This document shows, in pieces, positions 32,961-44,755 of a stretch of DNA of 64,000 nt. The notes below the pieces were generated by a model. It saw only the letters and a list, made by a program, of their open reading frames with translations, had not been told where the DNA came from and made no database searches. Every line of letters starts with the position of its first letter. Position 1 is the first letter of the stretch. Both the position numbers and the translations under genes were made by a program. Source of the DNA: Forficula auricularia (taxonomy: Eukaryota; Arthropoda; Insecta; Dermaptera; Forficulidae). Location: assembly GCA_024734495.1 (NCBI GenBank), contig JALMQS010000075.1, forward strand, positions 7,257,493 through 7,321,492, given 5' to 3'.

Positions 32961-34112
32961 CCGATTATATATATATACAATAATTGCTCATTTAATAATA
33001 TAAGATATCTGGAAGACCGATTTCTTTGCTCGGTAATATTTGTATTTTTAATTATTGTTTATTTAATAAACTACTTGTTTTGTTTTGTTTCAACCACATG
33101 ATTCATTTTTATTCGCCCCCCCCTCTAGAAAATGTTCTATTTACGCCCATGGTTATACGTTAGATGAGTAGAGATTTTTCTTGTAATTTACGACTATGAA
33201 ATTTGAAGATTAAAAATTGAACTTTTAAACTATTGCTTTTTAAAGAAAAACTAAAAACTCAAGGATACAAGTGAAATATCAGCTTTGTAAAGAATTTTCT
33301 TGTAACTTAATCGTGAAAGTAGTGTTTCATAAACACTACAATTTTATTAGTAATTTCATAATAAATGAAAACTAGTTCTAAGTTTTTCGAATTAGAGACA
33401 TTTTTAGTCTAAATTTGAAATAAGCAGTACTATATATTAAACAAAGTGAGTATTTTATGTATAGTATTTCCAAATATTAAATCAATTTTAGATTAGTGAA
33501 TTATTTTTTAAGATATATGTCCATGAAGATTAAATATTGTGCCTGAAACTATTTCCTTGAAAAAGTTATATGACACATAAACACATACATAAAATAATAA
33601 TCCCATAGGATCTGACTAAATGGGCAGAAAGAGATAATAATTTATAAAATCTATCACAAATTAAATAGGCCATACATCAATATCAAGAGCCTTAGGAAGG
33701 TTTGATTAAAAGCAAAACGTTGCTATTCATGATGTGCTAAAAGTCTTCATTTATTTATTTGATGATTTATTCTTTTAGAATTCTAAAATTCGCATAGATA
33801 TAACATTTATAATGTTTCTGATTTTCTGCATTTTTCATCAGGAAGTTTTGAAACTGGAAAACCCAAAACGTAATCAGTTCTTCGTTTTCGAAATACAAGA
33901 TTTTGGAACTACGACCTTACGTTCTTCGTCTATCGTGAGACCGACAGAAAAAAGCATGCATGACTATCGAGTATAATTGAGCGATGTCACAATCTTTGAT
34001 ATTTAATCATAACTTCTACAATAGATTAAAATTTAATAAAAATATTGACCAAACGGTTAAGTCAGCAATTTGTTAAAAAAATTTCAAATTTTTTCACATA
34101 GTAGGTACTTAA
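32961..34112. other. AT-rich DNA, no gene seen
   Basis: No gene or bounded repeat is visible. Near 33140 CTATTTACGCCCATGG looks like an isolated hAT-type right end (compare 43765-43779) without a left partner. Confidence 0.45.
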
Positions 34113-34628
34113 GGAGGTTCTTTCGCGACAATCCTCACAAAAAGTTTTTAGCCTCGTATAAATATGAACGGTGCTAATATTTTAGGTTATGTTTTTTAAT
34201 GTGACTGTACTTCTCACACTACTATATTCTCTTTATGAATGGATTGCTTCCAAGCCATTGATATTATATCCCCTCTACTAAAAAGAGTCGCCCAAATGTT
34301 TTTTTTTTTTTTTATCAAAACTACGATGTAAATAATTTCAATTTTTTTTTTAAGTTACTCCAAATATATTATTCTAACAAATATTAGTTTTTCATTTGTT
34401 GAAAGTCATTTTTTGAAAGTCCTTCAATGAAAAAAAATAAAATAATGTTCATTTTCCCACCCTTTCTCAATCTACCATATGTAAAAAATGTCATTTTTGA
34501 TTGCAATTATTTCATTTTTAGTGTGGTAAATCGTCTTCAAATTTAACAGTGTGTTTATTATCATTTTAATGACTTATATTCCAAGTTTCGTAGACTTCTT
34601 GAATTTTTGCATTTGTGAAAAAACTACC
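34113..34628. mobile_element. TTAA-flanked element, copy 1, 516 bp
   Basis: The ends GGAGGTTCTTTC and, inverted, GGTAGTTTTTTC abut TTAA on both sides (34109-34112 and 34629-34632). The second copy at 51272-51982 shares TTTCGCGACAAT and CAAAAAGTTT just inside the left end. TTAA target sites are the hallmark of piggyBac-type transposition. There is no transposase, so this would be a non-autonomous member. Confidence 0.65.
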
Positions 34629-34632
34629 TTAA

Positions 34633-35904
34633 GTAATTTAAATAAAATTATATAAATATGAGTTCTCACAAAATCATTTTTGCCTTCTATCTAGAGGATA
34701 ATTACATTCAAATAGATTAAGTATAAACCTTTAGATAAAACTATTCCTTCATGTCAATTTCTGTTTCATCATAGCTGTGACGCTATAAGTCCTCAATTCA
34801 CAGGGTGTTTGTGCAGATGTGAACCGAGCTACGAAAAATGAATGATCACTCGTACCTGATTAATTCACTAAGCAGATGTTCATTATCATGAAAATTGCAG
34901 AAATTTAAAGGTTACAAATAAGCTAATAATAATCATTTTCAATTACACAACAAATTTGTAAACACGTCAACTTATGACGTTGCTTTAAAAACGTTTAATA
35001 TACAATTGATTTAAAAGGATAAAATTAATTTGCTGCGACAAGCAAAGAAGCAGAGTTGTTTAATGGATAAAAATTAAGTTAGCATTTTTTCCTCCGGTTA
35101 ATTTAAATTATTTTATTAATTACTTTCAACATTTTAATAATCTCAGGGCGGATTGAACTAATGAATAACTCGAAAAAAATAATTGTTATATGGGAAAATA
35201 TCGAACTATTGAGTTTTTATAAGGTTAAATTTGGTACACAAGTTTGTATTAATAAACTGCATTTCTATGCCAAGATTTATAATTCTAGCTTAAACTCTTC
35301 ATTGACAACAAGTTGGCGGTGAAATTTGCGGAACGAGTCGATAGATTCTTTCAATTTTTCAAATCTTGTAATCCAATTTTGACCCACTTCCACATATCTA
35401 ATCGGCTTGAATTTTTGCACAATGCGTATTCTTGATGGTATTACATCAAATTTGAATTGATTTCCTCCCTTCCCGGATTCTGATCCCTTCTCTAGATGAT
35501 TCTCATTTTCTCACCCCCTGCAATATAGCTATGCAAACGTCACCGCTGTTCTGGGGGTGAGTTTTCTTCTTCATAAAATAGGTTCTCTGCTTTGACCAAA
35601 AACCTCATAGTGATACCATCGGACAATCATTTTAGGAAAATGTAGGTTTTTCTAACAATATTATGATACTGAAAAGCTGAAAATAGTTTTTCATGTCCTC
35701 GCATGAATAAAATAATATAATATTTTTACTATTGATTTAATGATAATCATAGAAATTTTAATTATGATTAGTCAAAGCAATATAGATTAAAAAATATTCT
35801 TCGATTAGGCTTTTAACGAATTGCTCGTTTGTTGAATGACCTGCTTATTATTACGACATAGCGAATTTACCTAAATGAACACATGTGAAATATAAGAGAT
35901 AAAT
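34633..35904. other. No gene seen; family Z copy inside
   Basis: No coding region is supported. A diverged family Z copy spans about 35150-35310 (ATATGGGAAAATATCGAAC, CACAAGTTTGTATTAATAAA). Confidence 0.5.
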
Positions 35905-35968
35905 TATTTCTAATTAAAAGAACTGATGATGAGGTCAAACCTTCGAAACTATAGTCTCATACAAATAA
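35905..35968 (+). ncRNA. Hammerhead ribozyme motif
   Basis: CTGATGA (35923-35929), stem II GAGGT/ACCTT (one G-T wobble), GAAA (35945-35948), then CTATAG and the triplet GTC (35954-35956). ACTATAGT is an 8-base palindrome, so stem III can form between two molecules or as a one-pair loop. An outer stem I of TTATTT with AAATAA is possible across an internal loop. A MITE inserted 20 bp downstream. Confidence 0.6.
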
Positions 35969-35987
35969 ATTATATATATATTATATA

Positions 35988-36160
35988 CGAGGGTGAACCG
36001 CGACCTAATATAGTGTACCTACACCTACTTCCACTTCCACTTTCATTTCCAAGTAGAAGTATCAACAGATGATGTAGGGGCATTATCTAATGAATTCCAA
36101 AATAATTCCACATATTTCCAAAGATGTGTACACCTAATTCCAATCGCGGTTCACCCCTCG
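35988..36160. mobile_element. MITE 'CGAGGGG', copy 2, 173 bp
   Basis: Its ends match copy 1 (one G fewer in the left end), and it is flanked by a perfect 8-bp duplication ATTATATA (35980-35987 and 36161-36168). The interior matches copy 1, with an extra ~17 bp. The independent duplication confirms the element boundaries. Confidence 0.9.
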
Positions 36161-36185
36161 ATTATATATAAACATATCTATTAGA

Positions 36186-36808
36186 GCGATCCTTTTTTAA
36201 GATATTTTTGAATATTTACGCGGACAGGGGCTCATATGGTTCTAAATAAATAAAAAAAAACCCTAAGTTTCAAGTCTCTATCTCAATTTTAACCTAGTGC
36301 TACACAGCGACTAAATAACATGGGGTTTTTGGCATTGAACGATTAATTTTTTATTCCGGCCAAAGTAATGGTTCAAAAAATTTGAAACTCTGTAAACTTT
36401 ATCCTTATTATAGTAGCTATCCTTCAGAATTTTTACAGATTTTTAGCTATTGCAATTTTGGAGTTACATCTAGGTAAAATACTGCTATACTTGGTATTAG
36501 TAAGTTATAGAGTCAAAAATTATATTAGCTAAAAATCTGTAAAAATTCTGAGGGATAGCTACTACAATAAGGATAAAGTCTACAGAGTTTCAAATTTTTT
36601 GAACCATTACTTTGGCCGGAATAAAAAAAGATCTTTCAATGCCAAAAACCCCATGTTATTTAGATGGGAAAGTTAATCGCTGTGTAACACTGGGTTAAAA
36701 TTGAGATAGAGACTTTAAACTTGGCCGATATTTTTTTTTATTTATTTAGAACCATATGAGCCCCTGTCCGCGTAAATATTCGAAAATATCCAAAATAAGG
36801 AGCACCTA
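36186..36808. repeat. Large fold-back, ~270-bp arms
   Basis: The arms 36186-36450 and 36525-36808 are inverted copies (blocks ATTTACGCGGACAGGGGCTC, TTTTTGGCATTGAA, CAGAATTTTTACAG), with a loop of about 75 bp. No coding frame is present. It could be a Foldback-type DNA element or an inverted duplication of a dispersed repeat. The target duplication is not clear. Confidence 0.8.
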
Positions 36809-37369
36809 ATATCTATACTTCTTTATGTATATGTTTATTTGCATCAAGCAGCGGACACTTTTTTATTGATCTTTCTTTATGAGAATCAACAATTTTGTAA
36901 CTCTCGGCAAAACAAAATCTTTTCAATTAAATCAATGTATACATAAATAAATGCTTCATTTTATATGGGAAAGGTAATTTTTTGTTTTTACCAAATATTC
37001 TTATAATCAATAAATTATTATATCTATATGTATGTAGGTATATGTATATTTATTATTTATTTATTGGTATGTATTTATTTATGAGTGACTAAGTATTGCG
37101 ATGAATTGGTGATTATTTAATTTCATTATTTTATTTTTGAATCATGTCTAAAAATATCATCCTTCAAACTTATGGAGTGCATATAATTTTTTTTCGTTTT
37201 GAACAACTTTGGACTTATTTTATAAATAATGAATAAGTGGTTAAAAAAGAGAGGAATCCTCGACTTTGAAGTACAGGGTGGGGGCAAATATGCTCACTCT
37301 CTTTCTCTGTATGTTTCTGGGACATAGCCGCACATATACTTCGAAATTTGGTTAGTGTATGTGTGCTAG
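36809..37369. other. No gene seen
   Basis: AT-rich. A family Z fragment lies near 36880-36930 (AACAAAATCTTTTCAATTAA). Confidence 0.5.
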
Positions 37370-37560
37370 TATGTACGCAACGTAGCCTTATAAGGCAGGC
37401 CAGGGAGCTGGAGCAGCAGCAACAGCAGCAGCAGCAGCAAGAGGAGCACTGTCTCTATCTCTGTCCCACATGACTACGCCCACAGGGTATCTGACTACCT
37501 CTCTGTCTTTGTCCAACAGGTGGTGTCATCCACTCACGAGTCGTTTATGATAAGAGAACG
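37370..37560 (+). promoter_or_regulatory. GC-richer island with TATAA and CAG tract
   Basis: A locally GC-rich stretch has TATAAG at 37389-37394, followed about 20-45 bp downstream by a CAG-rich tract (37413-37439) and CTCT-rich sequence. In insects such islands are often promoters with 5' exons, and a CAG tract can encode glutamines. However, no ATG-started frame with a donor site is visible. It could also be unrelated simple sequence. Confidence 0.3.
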
Positions 37561-37971
37561 AGAGAAAGAGATGTAACTAAATACGAGGATTATTCATTAT
37601 ACAAATAACAAACACATGCCCAACCACGGTGGAAACCTTGATCTACATCATATCAACTCTCTCCCTGGCTTTCAGATACAACTCGCATCGCATTCACTAA
37701 CACAAGTCAAAGAAATCAATACAATTTCTTATTATTTACATTAATATACAACTAAAATAAATTGGCGAAAATCACCAACATTCTTTAAATAAATAAATAA
37801 ATAAATCTTTATTACTCGACCTGCTTAGAAGCTCAAGTCCTCGGTGGCTAGGTCAACAAAACATCAATACAAATTAACTATAGAAATTAATAAAATCAAT
37901 CAAAACAAATCAATTAAAAGAAATTAACAATTAACAAACAAGAAAAAGAAAAAAAATCAACTGGTGTGTTG

Positions 37972-38161
37972 GGGGTGGGGGGGGGGGGTCAGATAGGCTA
38001 GGCGGTAGCATGACAGCGAGCTAACCAGGGGACCCGGGTTCGAATCCGACTCGAGGCATCCAGCTAAAATCTGACCCCCGGGGGGTAGAGACAAATTTAA
38101 AAATAAAATATAACTAGTATCGTAATTAGGCTAATGGCTAGAAAGGCCGAAAAGCCAAAAA
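37972..38161 (+). mobile_element. tRNA-derived SINE, copy 2
   Basis: Nearly identical to copy 1 (27771-27960) over the tRNA head, body and AAAGCC-A tail. It is flanked by the 11-bp duplication ACTGGTGTGTT (37961-37971 and 38162-38172). The 5' end is a G-run broken by one T, and the tRNA-like head starts right after it. It inserted into the outer end of a family X copy. Confidence 0.9.
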
Positions 38162-38800
38162 ACTGGTGTGTTCACCACACGACTTTCACATTTTCATTTA
38201 TTTGAAGTCATCGCGACTCTACTAATTTACACCCCCTTCCTATATTTCGTTTTTTTCTCAAAAACAGCTTTAACGATTTTTTTAAAAATTAGTGTATTTA
38301 TCAAGTGACATGAGTTAATAGTTGTGTCAAATTTTTAATCCGATTGAATTAAAGGAAGGGGTTGTAAATTAGGAGTGTCGTAAAATAAATATTTTAATCG
38401 TTCATATCTCGTCTTCGGAAAGTCGCAGCTCCTTGAAATTTGAAACTTAAGCTATCTAGAGGCTACAAGAAGTATAACAATATTTTGGATAAAATAGAAA
38501 AACCGGAAGTTGATGTTTACGTACATAAGAATTTACCCCCCTGCGTTTCGCAACCATAAGTCTCAGAGATACGAAATTCGAAAATTAAGCTTGATATAGG
38601 CTAGAAGGAGTACATCTAGCTTTTCGTTGAAGTCGAAAGACCAGAAGTGGACATTTAGATGAAAGATTTTTTGATTTTTTTTTGATTTTCTCAAATTTTT
38701 TTAAAAATTAGTTTATTTATCAAGTGTCATGACCCAAGATTCCTTCCACCTAGAAGTTACAAAATGAAATTAACTTTTTTCATTTCTGAGATAACCACCG
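38162..38800 (+). repeat. Dispersed repeat family X, copy 3
   Basis: Begins with the GTGTGTTCACCACACGAC end seen inverted at the end of copy 1 and continues through the shared CGTTTCGCAACCATAAGTC and ATATAGGCTAGAAGGAG blocks to TTCCACCTAGAAGTTAC. It is broken only at its start by the SINE. Confidence 0.75.
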
Positions 38801-40058
38801 AACAATACTCTAAATTAGATCTTACATAAGTTAAATAAACTTTTGACTTAACTTCTCTAGATGTACCCTTCAAAATTCTACAAGACATCCTCAATTTCCT
38901 ATAAGCCTTATTGACTACTTATCTAATATGCATATCCCACTTTGAATTTGCCTGAAAATGTATGCCAAAATATTTATAAAATTTAGATTCATTGATAATA
39001 TTTTCATTAATATAATAATTTTGAGGACTAAGCAGATTTCTACAACTAAATCTAACCAAATTTGACTTGGAATGGGGAAAAACATTTTTACACTTAAAAT
39101 TTTTAAATCTAATTTATTGATTCCATTTATACAAATGTACCTACATTTCCATATTGGCTTTAGCACGGATATTAATAATAATAATTTATTCATTTTAACA
39201 ATTACATCTCAGTATATGAAATTAGCGGGAACTCCCTCACTAAGCATAGTTTGTATCGCGGGGGTCAGGAAGTAGATTAACAATTTGGCTTATAACTTTT
39301 AAGGAGTTCGGTGTTGGTTCTAGGTGAAACATTTTAATATAATAATAAAACTGAACCTACCTCGTATCTTACTCAAATTTGGCTTAAGCTAATGCTTAAA
39401 ACCAACAATAATATTGGAATAGTGGAAAAATACAAACACAAAAACGGAATTCCGAACAAAAACCTAACATACAAATTACAAAATATAAAATTTCAAAGTC
39501 AAACACAAATCCAAATGTCAGTCATTAGTTTAAACATCAGATACAAATATAAAGGTCAAGTACATATTTAAAAGAGATTTGACATGAGACAAAAATTATG
39601 TTAATTAATTATATGTCGTAATCTCACAGCCTCAACATAATCAAGATCCCTGAGACAGTTGCAAAGCATTGAGTCTTATCCTATTTACCTTAAAACATTC
39701 ATCATTTTCTTCCCCTCTTTCTTTAGGATGTCCGTCCATCTATTCTTTGTCCTTCAGCAAAAGCTTCATCAACCTCTTCCACAATTCGTCAATCCTCTTC
39801 TTTCTTCTTCCTCGCATTCTTTTTTTCTCTTTTCATTTTTAATATATTGTATTATTTATAAATACTCCCACAACTAGTTCTTGTCTACAATTCCTTGTCT
39901 TTTTCTTCCATATCCTCTCTGTCTAAATAAACCTTCAACCCTAAGTTATTTTTCATATCTTTTTAAAATGGAAAATATGCTGATTTATCGATTTTTGCCC
40001 ATACTTCCTGGGTTTCTTGTTCCAATCCTTCTATGATCTCATCTTCCATCTTTTTTAA
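38801..40058. other. No gene seen; repeat fragment at 39291-39375
   Basis: No gene is supported. The segment 39291-39375 (GGTGTTGGTTCTAGGTGAAA) is an inverted match to 9283-9375. Related GAAACCTACCT-type ends occur near 43423, 52590 and 63951, which points to one dispersed family. Open frames at 38915-39275 and 39659-39877 are AT-driven. Confidence 0.45.
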
Positions 40059-40330
40059 CCGACTTTTAAAAAGGAGGAGGTTATCAATTCAACAGAATGT
40101 TTTTTTTTATGTTTGAACATTTATTTCTCTTTACCACGTGGACCGATTTCGATGATTTTTTTGCATTGGGTTCAGTATAGTTCCCGAAATAAATTTCACT
40201 GGTATTGGAACTTTTTTGTTATGTATGTTCACGCATAACTTCTTTGCTTATGGACCAATTTCGATGATTCTTTTTTATTGGAAAAGGGGTACCTTAAGGG
40301 TGGTACCATATTAATTTGAACAAGTTCTGA
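40059..40330 (+). repeat. Dispersed repeat starting AACCGACTT..AAAAAGGAGGAGG
   Basis: The start AACCGACTTTTAAAAAGG, the block CCACGTGGACCGATTTCGATG and its near repeat GGACCAATTTCGATGATT look like a dispersed insect repeat of a kind I have seen in lepidopteran DNA; this is recollection, not a search. The same ACCGACTTCAAAA motif forms the outer and inner ends of the fold-back at 41311-41754. Confidence 0.5.
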
Positions 40331-40397
40331 CGCTATGACCAATGACATAATAACGGAAATCTCCAATTCTTATGTGCAAATAATGGAAATTATAATA

Positions 40398-40480
40398 TAA
40401 TAAATAAAATCTTTTATAAAAAAATCTTAAAACGTTCATCTAAAACCCGCTAACGTTTCGAGATAATTTCTCTATTTATA
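40398..40480. repeat. Penelope-like terminal repeat fragment, no full ribozyme
   Basis: Shares AAATCTTTTATAAAAAAA and AACGTTTCGAGATAATTTCTC with 52040-52270 and 56490-56600. Read on the minus strand, GAAACGTT is present but CTGANGA is not, so only half of the hammerhead core is left. Confidence 0.45.
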
Positions 40481-40497
40481 AATTGAATTTAATTATC

Positions 40498-41215
40498 AAT
40501 TTCTGATGGAGGAGTACGAGAGGGAGGAGGAAGGATACCAATCGATTTGATTGGGGAATAATGGAATTTAAATAATTATCGGAAAAGAGGTTTTTTTATC
40601 TAATTAGATTTTTCCTCTTACTAAAAACAAGGACTAAAGATGATCAAGGACACTCGATGGTGGAGAAGGCATCTCCGGAATCGAAGCAAAAGATACAATG
40701 TATACATTAATTAATGTAAAATAATTGGTTTAATAAAATTTATCAATTTCTGATGGAAGAGGAGGGCAATCCAATCGATTTGATTGGGGAATAATGGAAT
40801 TAAAATAATTATCGGAAAAGAGGTTTTTTTATCTAATTAGATTTTTCCTCTTATTAAAAACAAGGACTAAAGATAAATAAGGACACTCGATGGTGGAGAA
40901 GTTATCTCCGGAATCGAAGCTAAAATACAAGGTATACATTAATTAATGTAAAATAATTGGTTTAATAAAATTTATATCAATTTCTGATGGAAGACGAATA
41001 TGGGATGAATTGATAAATCGGAAAAGAGTTTTTTTTATTTAATTAGTGTTTTCCTCTTATTAAAAACAAGGACTAAAAAGATGATCAAGGGCAGTCGATG
41101 GTGGAGAAGTAATCCCCGAAGTCGAAGCTCAAATACAATGTATACATTAATTCTTGTAAAATAATTGGTTCAATAAATAAAAAAAATAAAAAATAAAAAA
41201 AAATAAAAATATCAA
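40498..41215 (+). repeat. Three tandem ~240-bp units (repeat W)
   Basis: The units start at CAATTTCTGATGG near 40498, 40744 and 40979, with lengths of about 246, 235 and 234 bp; a fourth begins at 41213 and breaks off. Each runs through TTTTTCCTCTTA(T/C)TAAAAAC, CGATGGTGGAGAAG and TATACATTAATTAATG to a TAATAAAA tail. The last unit ends in a longer AATAAA-rich tail. A single dispersed copy lies at 8686-8935. Confidence 0.85.
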
Positions 41216-41310
41216 TTTCTGATTCCTTCGCCAGAATTTTTCTCTTACGAGATGCATGCTAGGTATTGTCATAAGTAACTATTCTTAGCACTAAAAAGAG
41301 AAAAATAAAA

Positions 41311-41754
41311 ATAATTTTTAGAGAAAAAACCGACTTCAAAAAATTTAAATGCAACATAAAATAATACGAGCTCAAAAGTAAAATAAAACGCACTAAAAGG
41401 TATAAAATAATTATCTAATTTAGTTACAACTAAACGATGAAATTGTTACGGGAAATTATTTTTTGAAGTCGGTGCCAAACAAACTATATAATCGATCTTA
41501 CGAGATCTTGTCATCATTACACGCCAAACGTACTAAGTAAGATCCGTCGAGTGCGATTCATAAAATGTATATGTTTGGCACCGACTTCAAAAGTGATTTC
41601 GTGTAACAATTTCATCGTTTAGTTGTAACTAAATTAGATAATTATTTTATACCTTTTAGTGCCTTGTATTTTATTTTTGAGTTATTATTATTTTAGTTGT
41701 TGCATTTAATTTTTTTGAAGTCGTTTTTTTTTCTAAAAATTATTTTTTTCATTG
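41311..41754. repeat. Fold-back with ACCGACTTC ends, ~175-bp arms
   Basis: The arms 41311-41482 and 41572-41754 are inverted copies. GTCGGTGCCAAAC and GTTTGGCACCGAC close the loop, and AACCGACTTCAAAAAA forms the outer part. The 89-bp loop is unrelated. No coding capacity. It is probably an inverted duplication of the dispersed repeat at 40059. Confidence 0.75.
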
Positions 41755-43121
41755 TTACATTGTCTCATTTCTAGTATGTTTAAGGCCATGGCTCCCCATT
41801 TTCCCCTTCAAAATTTTCACCCAGATTTGTTCCCAAGCTATTCTTCAAATTTCTAATTATTTTTCTATCAAGCCATCCAGGTTCTTCCATTTCTCCAATT
41901 TTGAGTAAATATTTACTTATCCTTTACGATTGATAATTATAATTTACACATTTAGTTCTAATGCCCGCTTCCAGCATTCTCCAAATATAATCCGGCGTAT
42001 TCATATTCATCCCCATATAATCAGTTTTAAATATAGTATACCCTCTGTACCTCCTCAATTTCTCTCTTTTCATCTCATCCCCATATCTCTGCTCCATACA
42101 TTATGATTGATTTTATCAGGGTTTCGAAGGGATAAATTTTATTTTTAAAGTTTGCCAGCTTCTATATTTTCAAAAGGCTCCATATTGGGTAGGTATATAA
42201 TTTTTTTGCCTTTTTTGTATTTATTCATTTATGTGGTCATTGTGATTATTCTGGAGTTAAAAATATGTTTATTTAATTTTTTTTCTCTTTTAACTAACAC
42301 CCTAAACGGCTGACCTAGATATTAGGGAGTGATTTTATATGTAATCTACATATCTCGAAGTGGTGTTGTCACGCCTATCGTGATTCCAATCAATTAGACG
42401 GAACATTAAAAATTTAATGGGATATTCTCTGGTGGTTTTTATCCGAAGCCAAAATTGTTAACGATCTGCTGGAGCTTTAAAGCTGAAACTTGGTAGAGAG
42501 GTGCAGTTTTATCCAAGCATCTGGGCCAAATATTAGCTTATTATTTATAGCCGTTCGATAACTTCTATAAGACAATTTTTTTTTTTAATAATTTTCTCCA
42601 AATTTAATCTGTTCTTTTTTCTCTAAGCACATGAAAACATTTTAAATCTAGGATGAACTTTCTACGACTTTCAATCCTTGAACTATTTGGCTATTTGAAT
42701 CCAGACACTTAGAAAATATTATCCTTGAAAATGATTCATCTCTTTCCTGACCTTTCTTAACATGATAAGCAAAAAAAAAAAATTCAGCTCATCCTGCGAG
42801 CTTTGAAGGTGGGCAAGTAAAATAAATAGTTATGTGCCCTCTCTCTCAAAGCCAATAAGAATATTAAAACAATTTTATATTTAGTTGTTTTATAGTGAGA
42901 ATTAATTTAATTTTTTGTATTCAATAATATGCGAATAATTTTTTAAAAAAAGTTCATGCTAGCTATTTATAATTATTAATAGGTTTTTGATAATAAGTTA
43001 TGTTGTAATTAAAAACTATTATTATATGATTGTTGTTTTTTGTTAGGTAGTACTTCACTGTACTTACATTACTATATATCTCGAAACCTACATGTAAATA
43101 CCTATTTGTTTTCTTTTATGT
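41755..43121. other. No gene seen
   Basis: AT-rich. No reading frame, RNA gene or bounded repeat could be supported. Confidence 0.5.
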
Positions 43122-43324
43122 GAGGGGTGCCTACAGGGGGGGTTCTTTGAAATTTCTGGGGGAGGTTGATAATTGTTGCAAAATTAGCATTATATGCTAA
43201 AAATAAAAGCGGTCAAGTTTATAACTTCAAAAAAAGGTAATGAAAACCTCTTTTAATTCTTTAGAAGTTAATAAAATATAATGTACAGGGGGGAGTCATG
43301 AGGCTAGGGGGATGGGCACCCCTG
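43122..43324. mobile_element. hAT-type MITE, GGGGTG family, copy 1
   Basis: Ends GAGGGGTGCC and, inverted, CAGGGGTGCC, flanked by TTTATGT (43115-43121 and 43325-43331; seven bases, or eight with a mismatch). The whole 203 bp matches the reverse complement of 56698-56907, for example TTAGCATTATATG and GAGTCATGA. Confidence 0.8.
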
Positions 43325-43517
43325 TTTATGTTCATTCCTAATTTTATTCATCTTTGTTTTTACATTAAAAAATAAAGAAATAATACAAAATTTAAAACTA
43401 ATACATAGTGCAAACATATTTTTGTGAAACCTACCTAATATTTTATATTTAAAATTTTAAAAAGTATCAAATTTTTTTTCAAAAAATACTTTATCTAAAT
43501 TGTTCAATAGTGTTTTC

Positions 43518-43779
43518 CATTGGCGTAGTTAGGGAATTTTCCTAGAGGGGGAGACAGCCGGTCAGCTAATTAGCCACCACATGGTTTCAATTTCAGTAAT
43601 CCGATTAGAGTTTAACTAACTTTTTAGTAGAATTGACAAATTTTGGAAGTAACGAAATAATTTAATGAGAAATACATAAGTGATGCCTTGTAATAATGGA
43701 GTTTCGATTTTTCTAGTTGGGGGGGGGGTGAATTTTGTAGGGAGCTCTGCTTCCTTGCCTCCCCCTAATTACGCCCATG
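43518..43779. mobile_element. hAT-type MITE, 262 bp
   Basis: The termini are CATTGGCGTAGTTAGGG and, inverted, CATGGGCGTAATTAGGG. A perfect 8-bp duplication GTGTTTTC flanks it (43510-43517 and 43780-43787). No coding capacity. Confidence 0.88.
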
Positions 43780-43787
43780 GTGTTTTC

Positions 43788-44755
43788 TATATTATATGGA
43801 TCTTATTTGGCAAAAAGTAAAATTTAATTTAACATAAAGAGTAGCGATTCAGGAAATCACCGGTAGATTGCGCTCGCTGCTCATTAGGAACAAGATGTTA
43901 GTTAAGTTGCCTACATTTAAGGCAAATTTTAATGTCGAATACTGGGAGTATCTGATGATGCAAACGAAAAGAAACATGATTTTATACTACTAAGAATTGC
44001 AACTTTCTCGTTAAAAGGATATTTATATTAAATAAGTCTCACAAATAAAGTTATTTGATTTTATTATTGGATCTTGCTTAATTCAGGATAGGAAAAAGTA
44101 CCCCTATGAAATTTGCTTTTTGTCAATATTTCAGGCTTATTAAGTTTCTCACAAATTAGAAGCTTAAATTATTCATTGTTTCGAATTCGGTTCCCATCTG
44201 TGAAGAGAGGAGATATTTTTCCAAACTTGAGGAATCTGCAGTGGCCAACTATCCAAATGGAGCAATAAGAGCGTACCTAGGGCTCTCGAGATGCGATTGG
44301 TTAATTTATTGATTGATTTCTCTATTTTCTATTCTTTTATCTTAGAATCTTTTTAAGAAAATGAATTGTTTGGTCTGGTTCGAAGTGATTCAGGCAAGTT
44401 CCAAAATTAGGGGGTAGAGAGGCTTCAAATCAGAATTCGTCTAGGGCTCGAGGGCCTCCATTTTAGTTAATCAGCCACATCGCGACATCGAGCCTATTAG
44501 CCGGAAAATTTAAGATTCGTCCAATTAATTTAATTTCTTCAATCATCATAAATCATATATTTAAAATCTATATATATGAGCAAATCGAACATATTTTGCA
44601 TTGCAGTCCACTAGGTTTTTTTTCCAATTTAAGATAAATTTTCAATTTTTAATAATATAGTCTTTAATTGTATAGATTTATTGTTGCACTCATAAATTTT
44701 TTAAGGCCGATTTTACTCAATTTCATATTTTTTCAATTCAAATAATCTACAAAAA
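43788..44755. other. No gene seen
   Basis: No gene or repeat boundary is supported. CTGATGATGCAAACGAAAAG at 43952 resembles a hammerhead core but has no stem II. Confidence 0.5.

Noticed and set aside
43952..43975. Hammerhead core CTGATGA..GAAA
   Set aside because: The seven bases between cannot form stem II, and there is no matching stem I.
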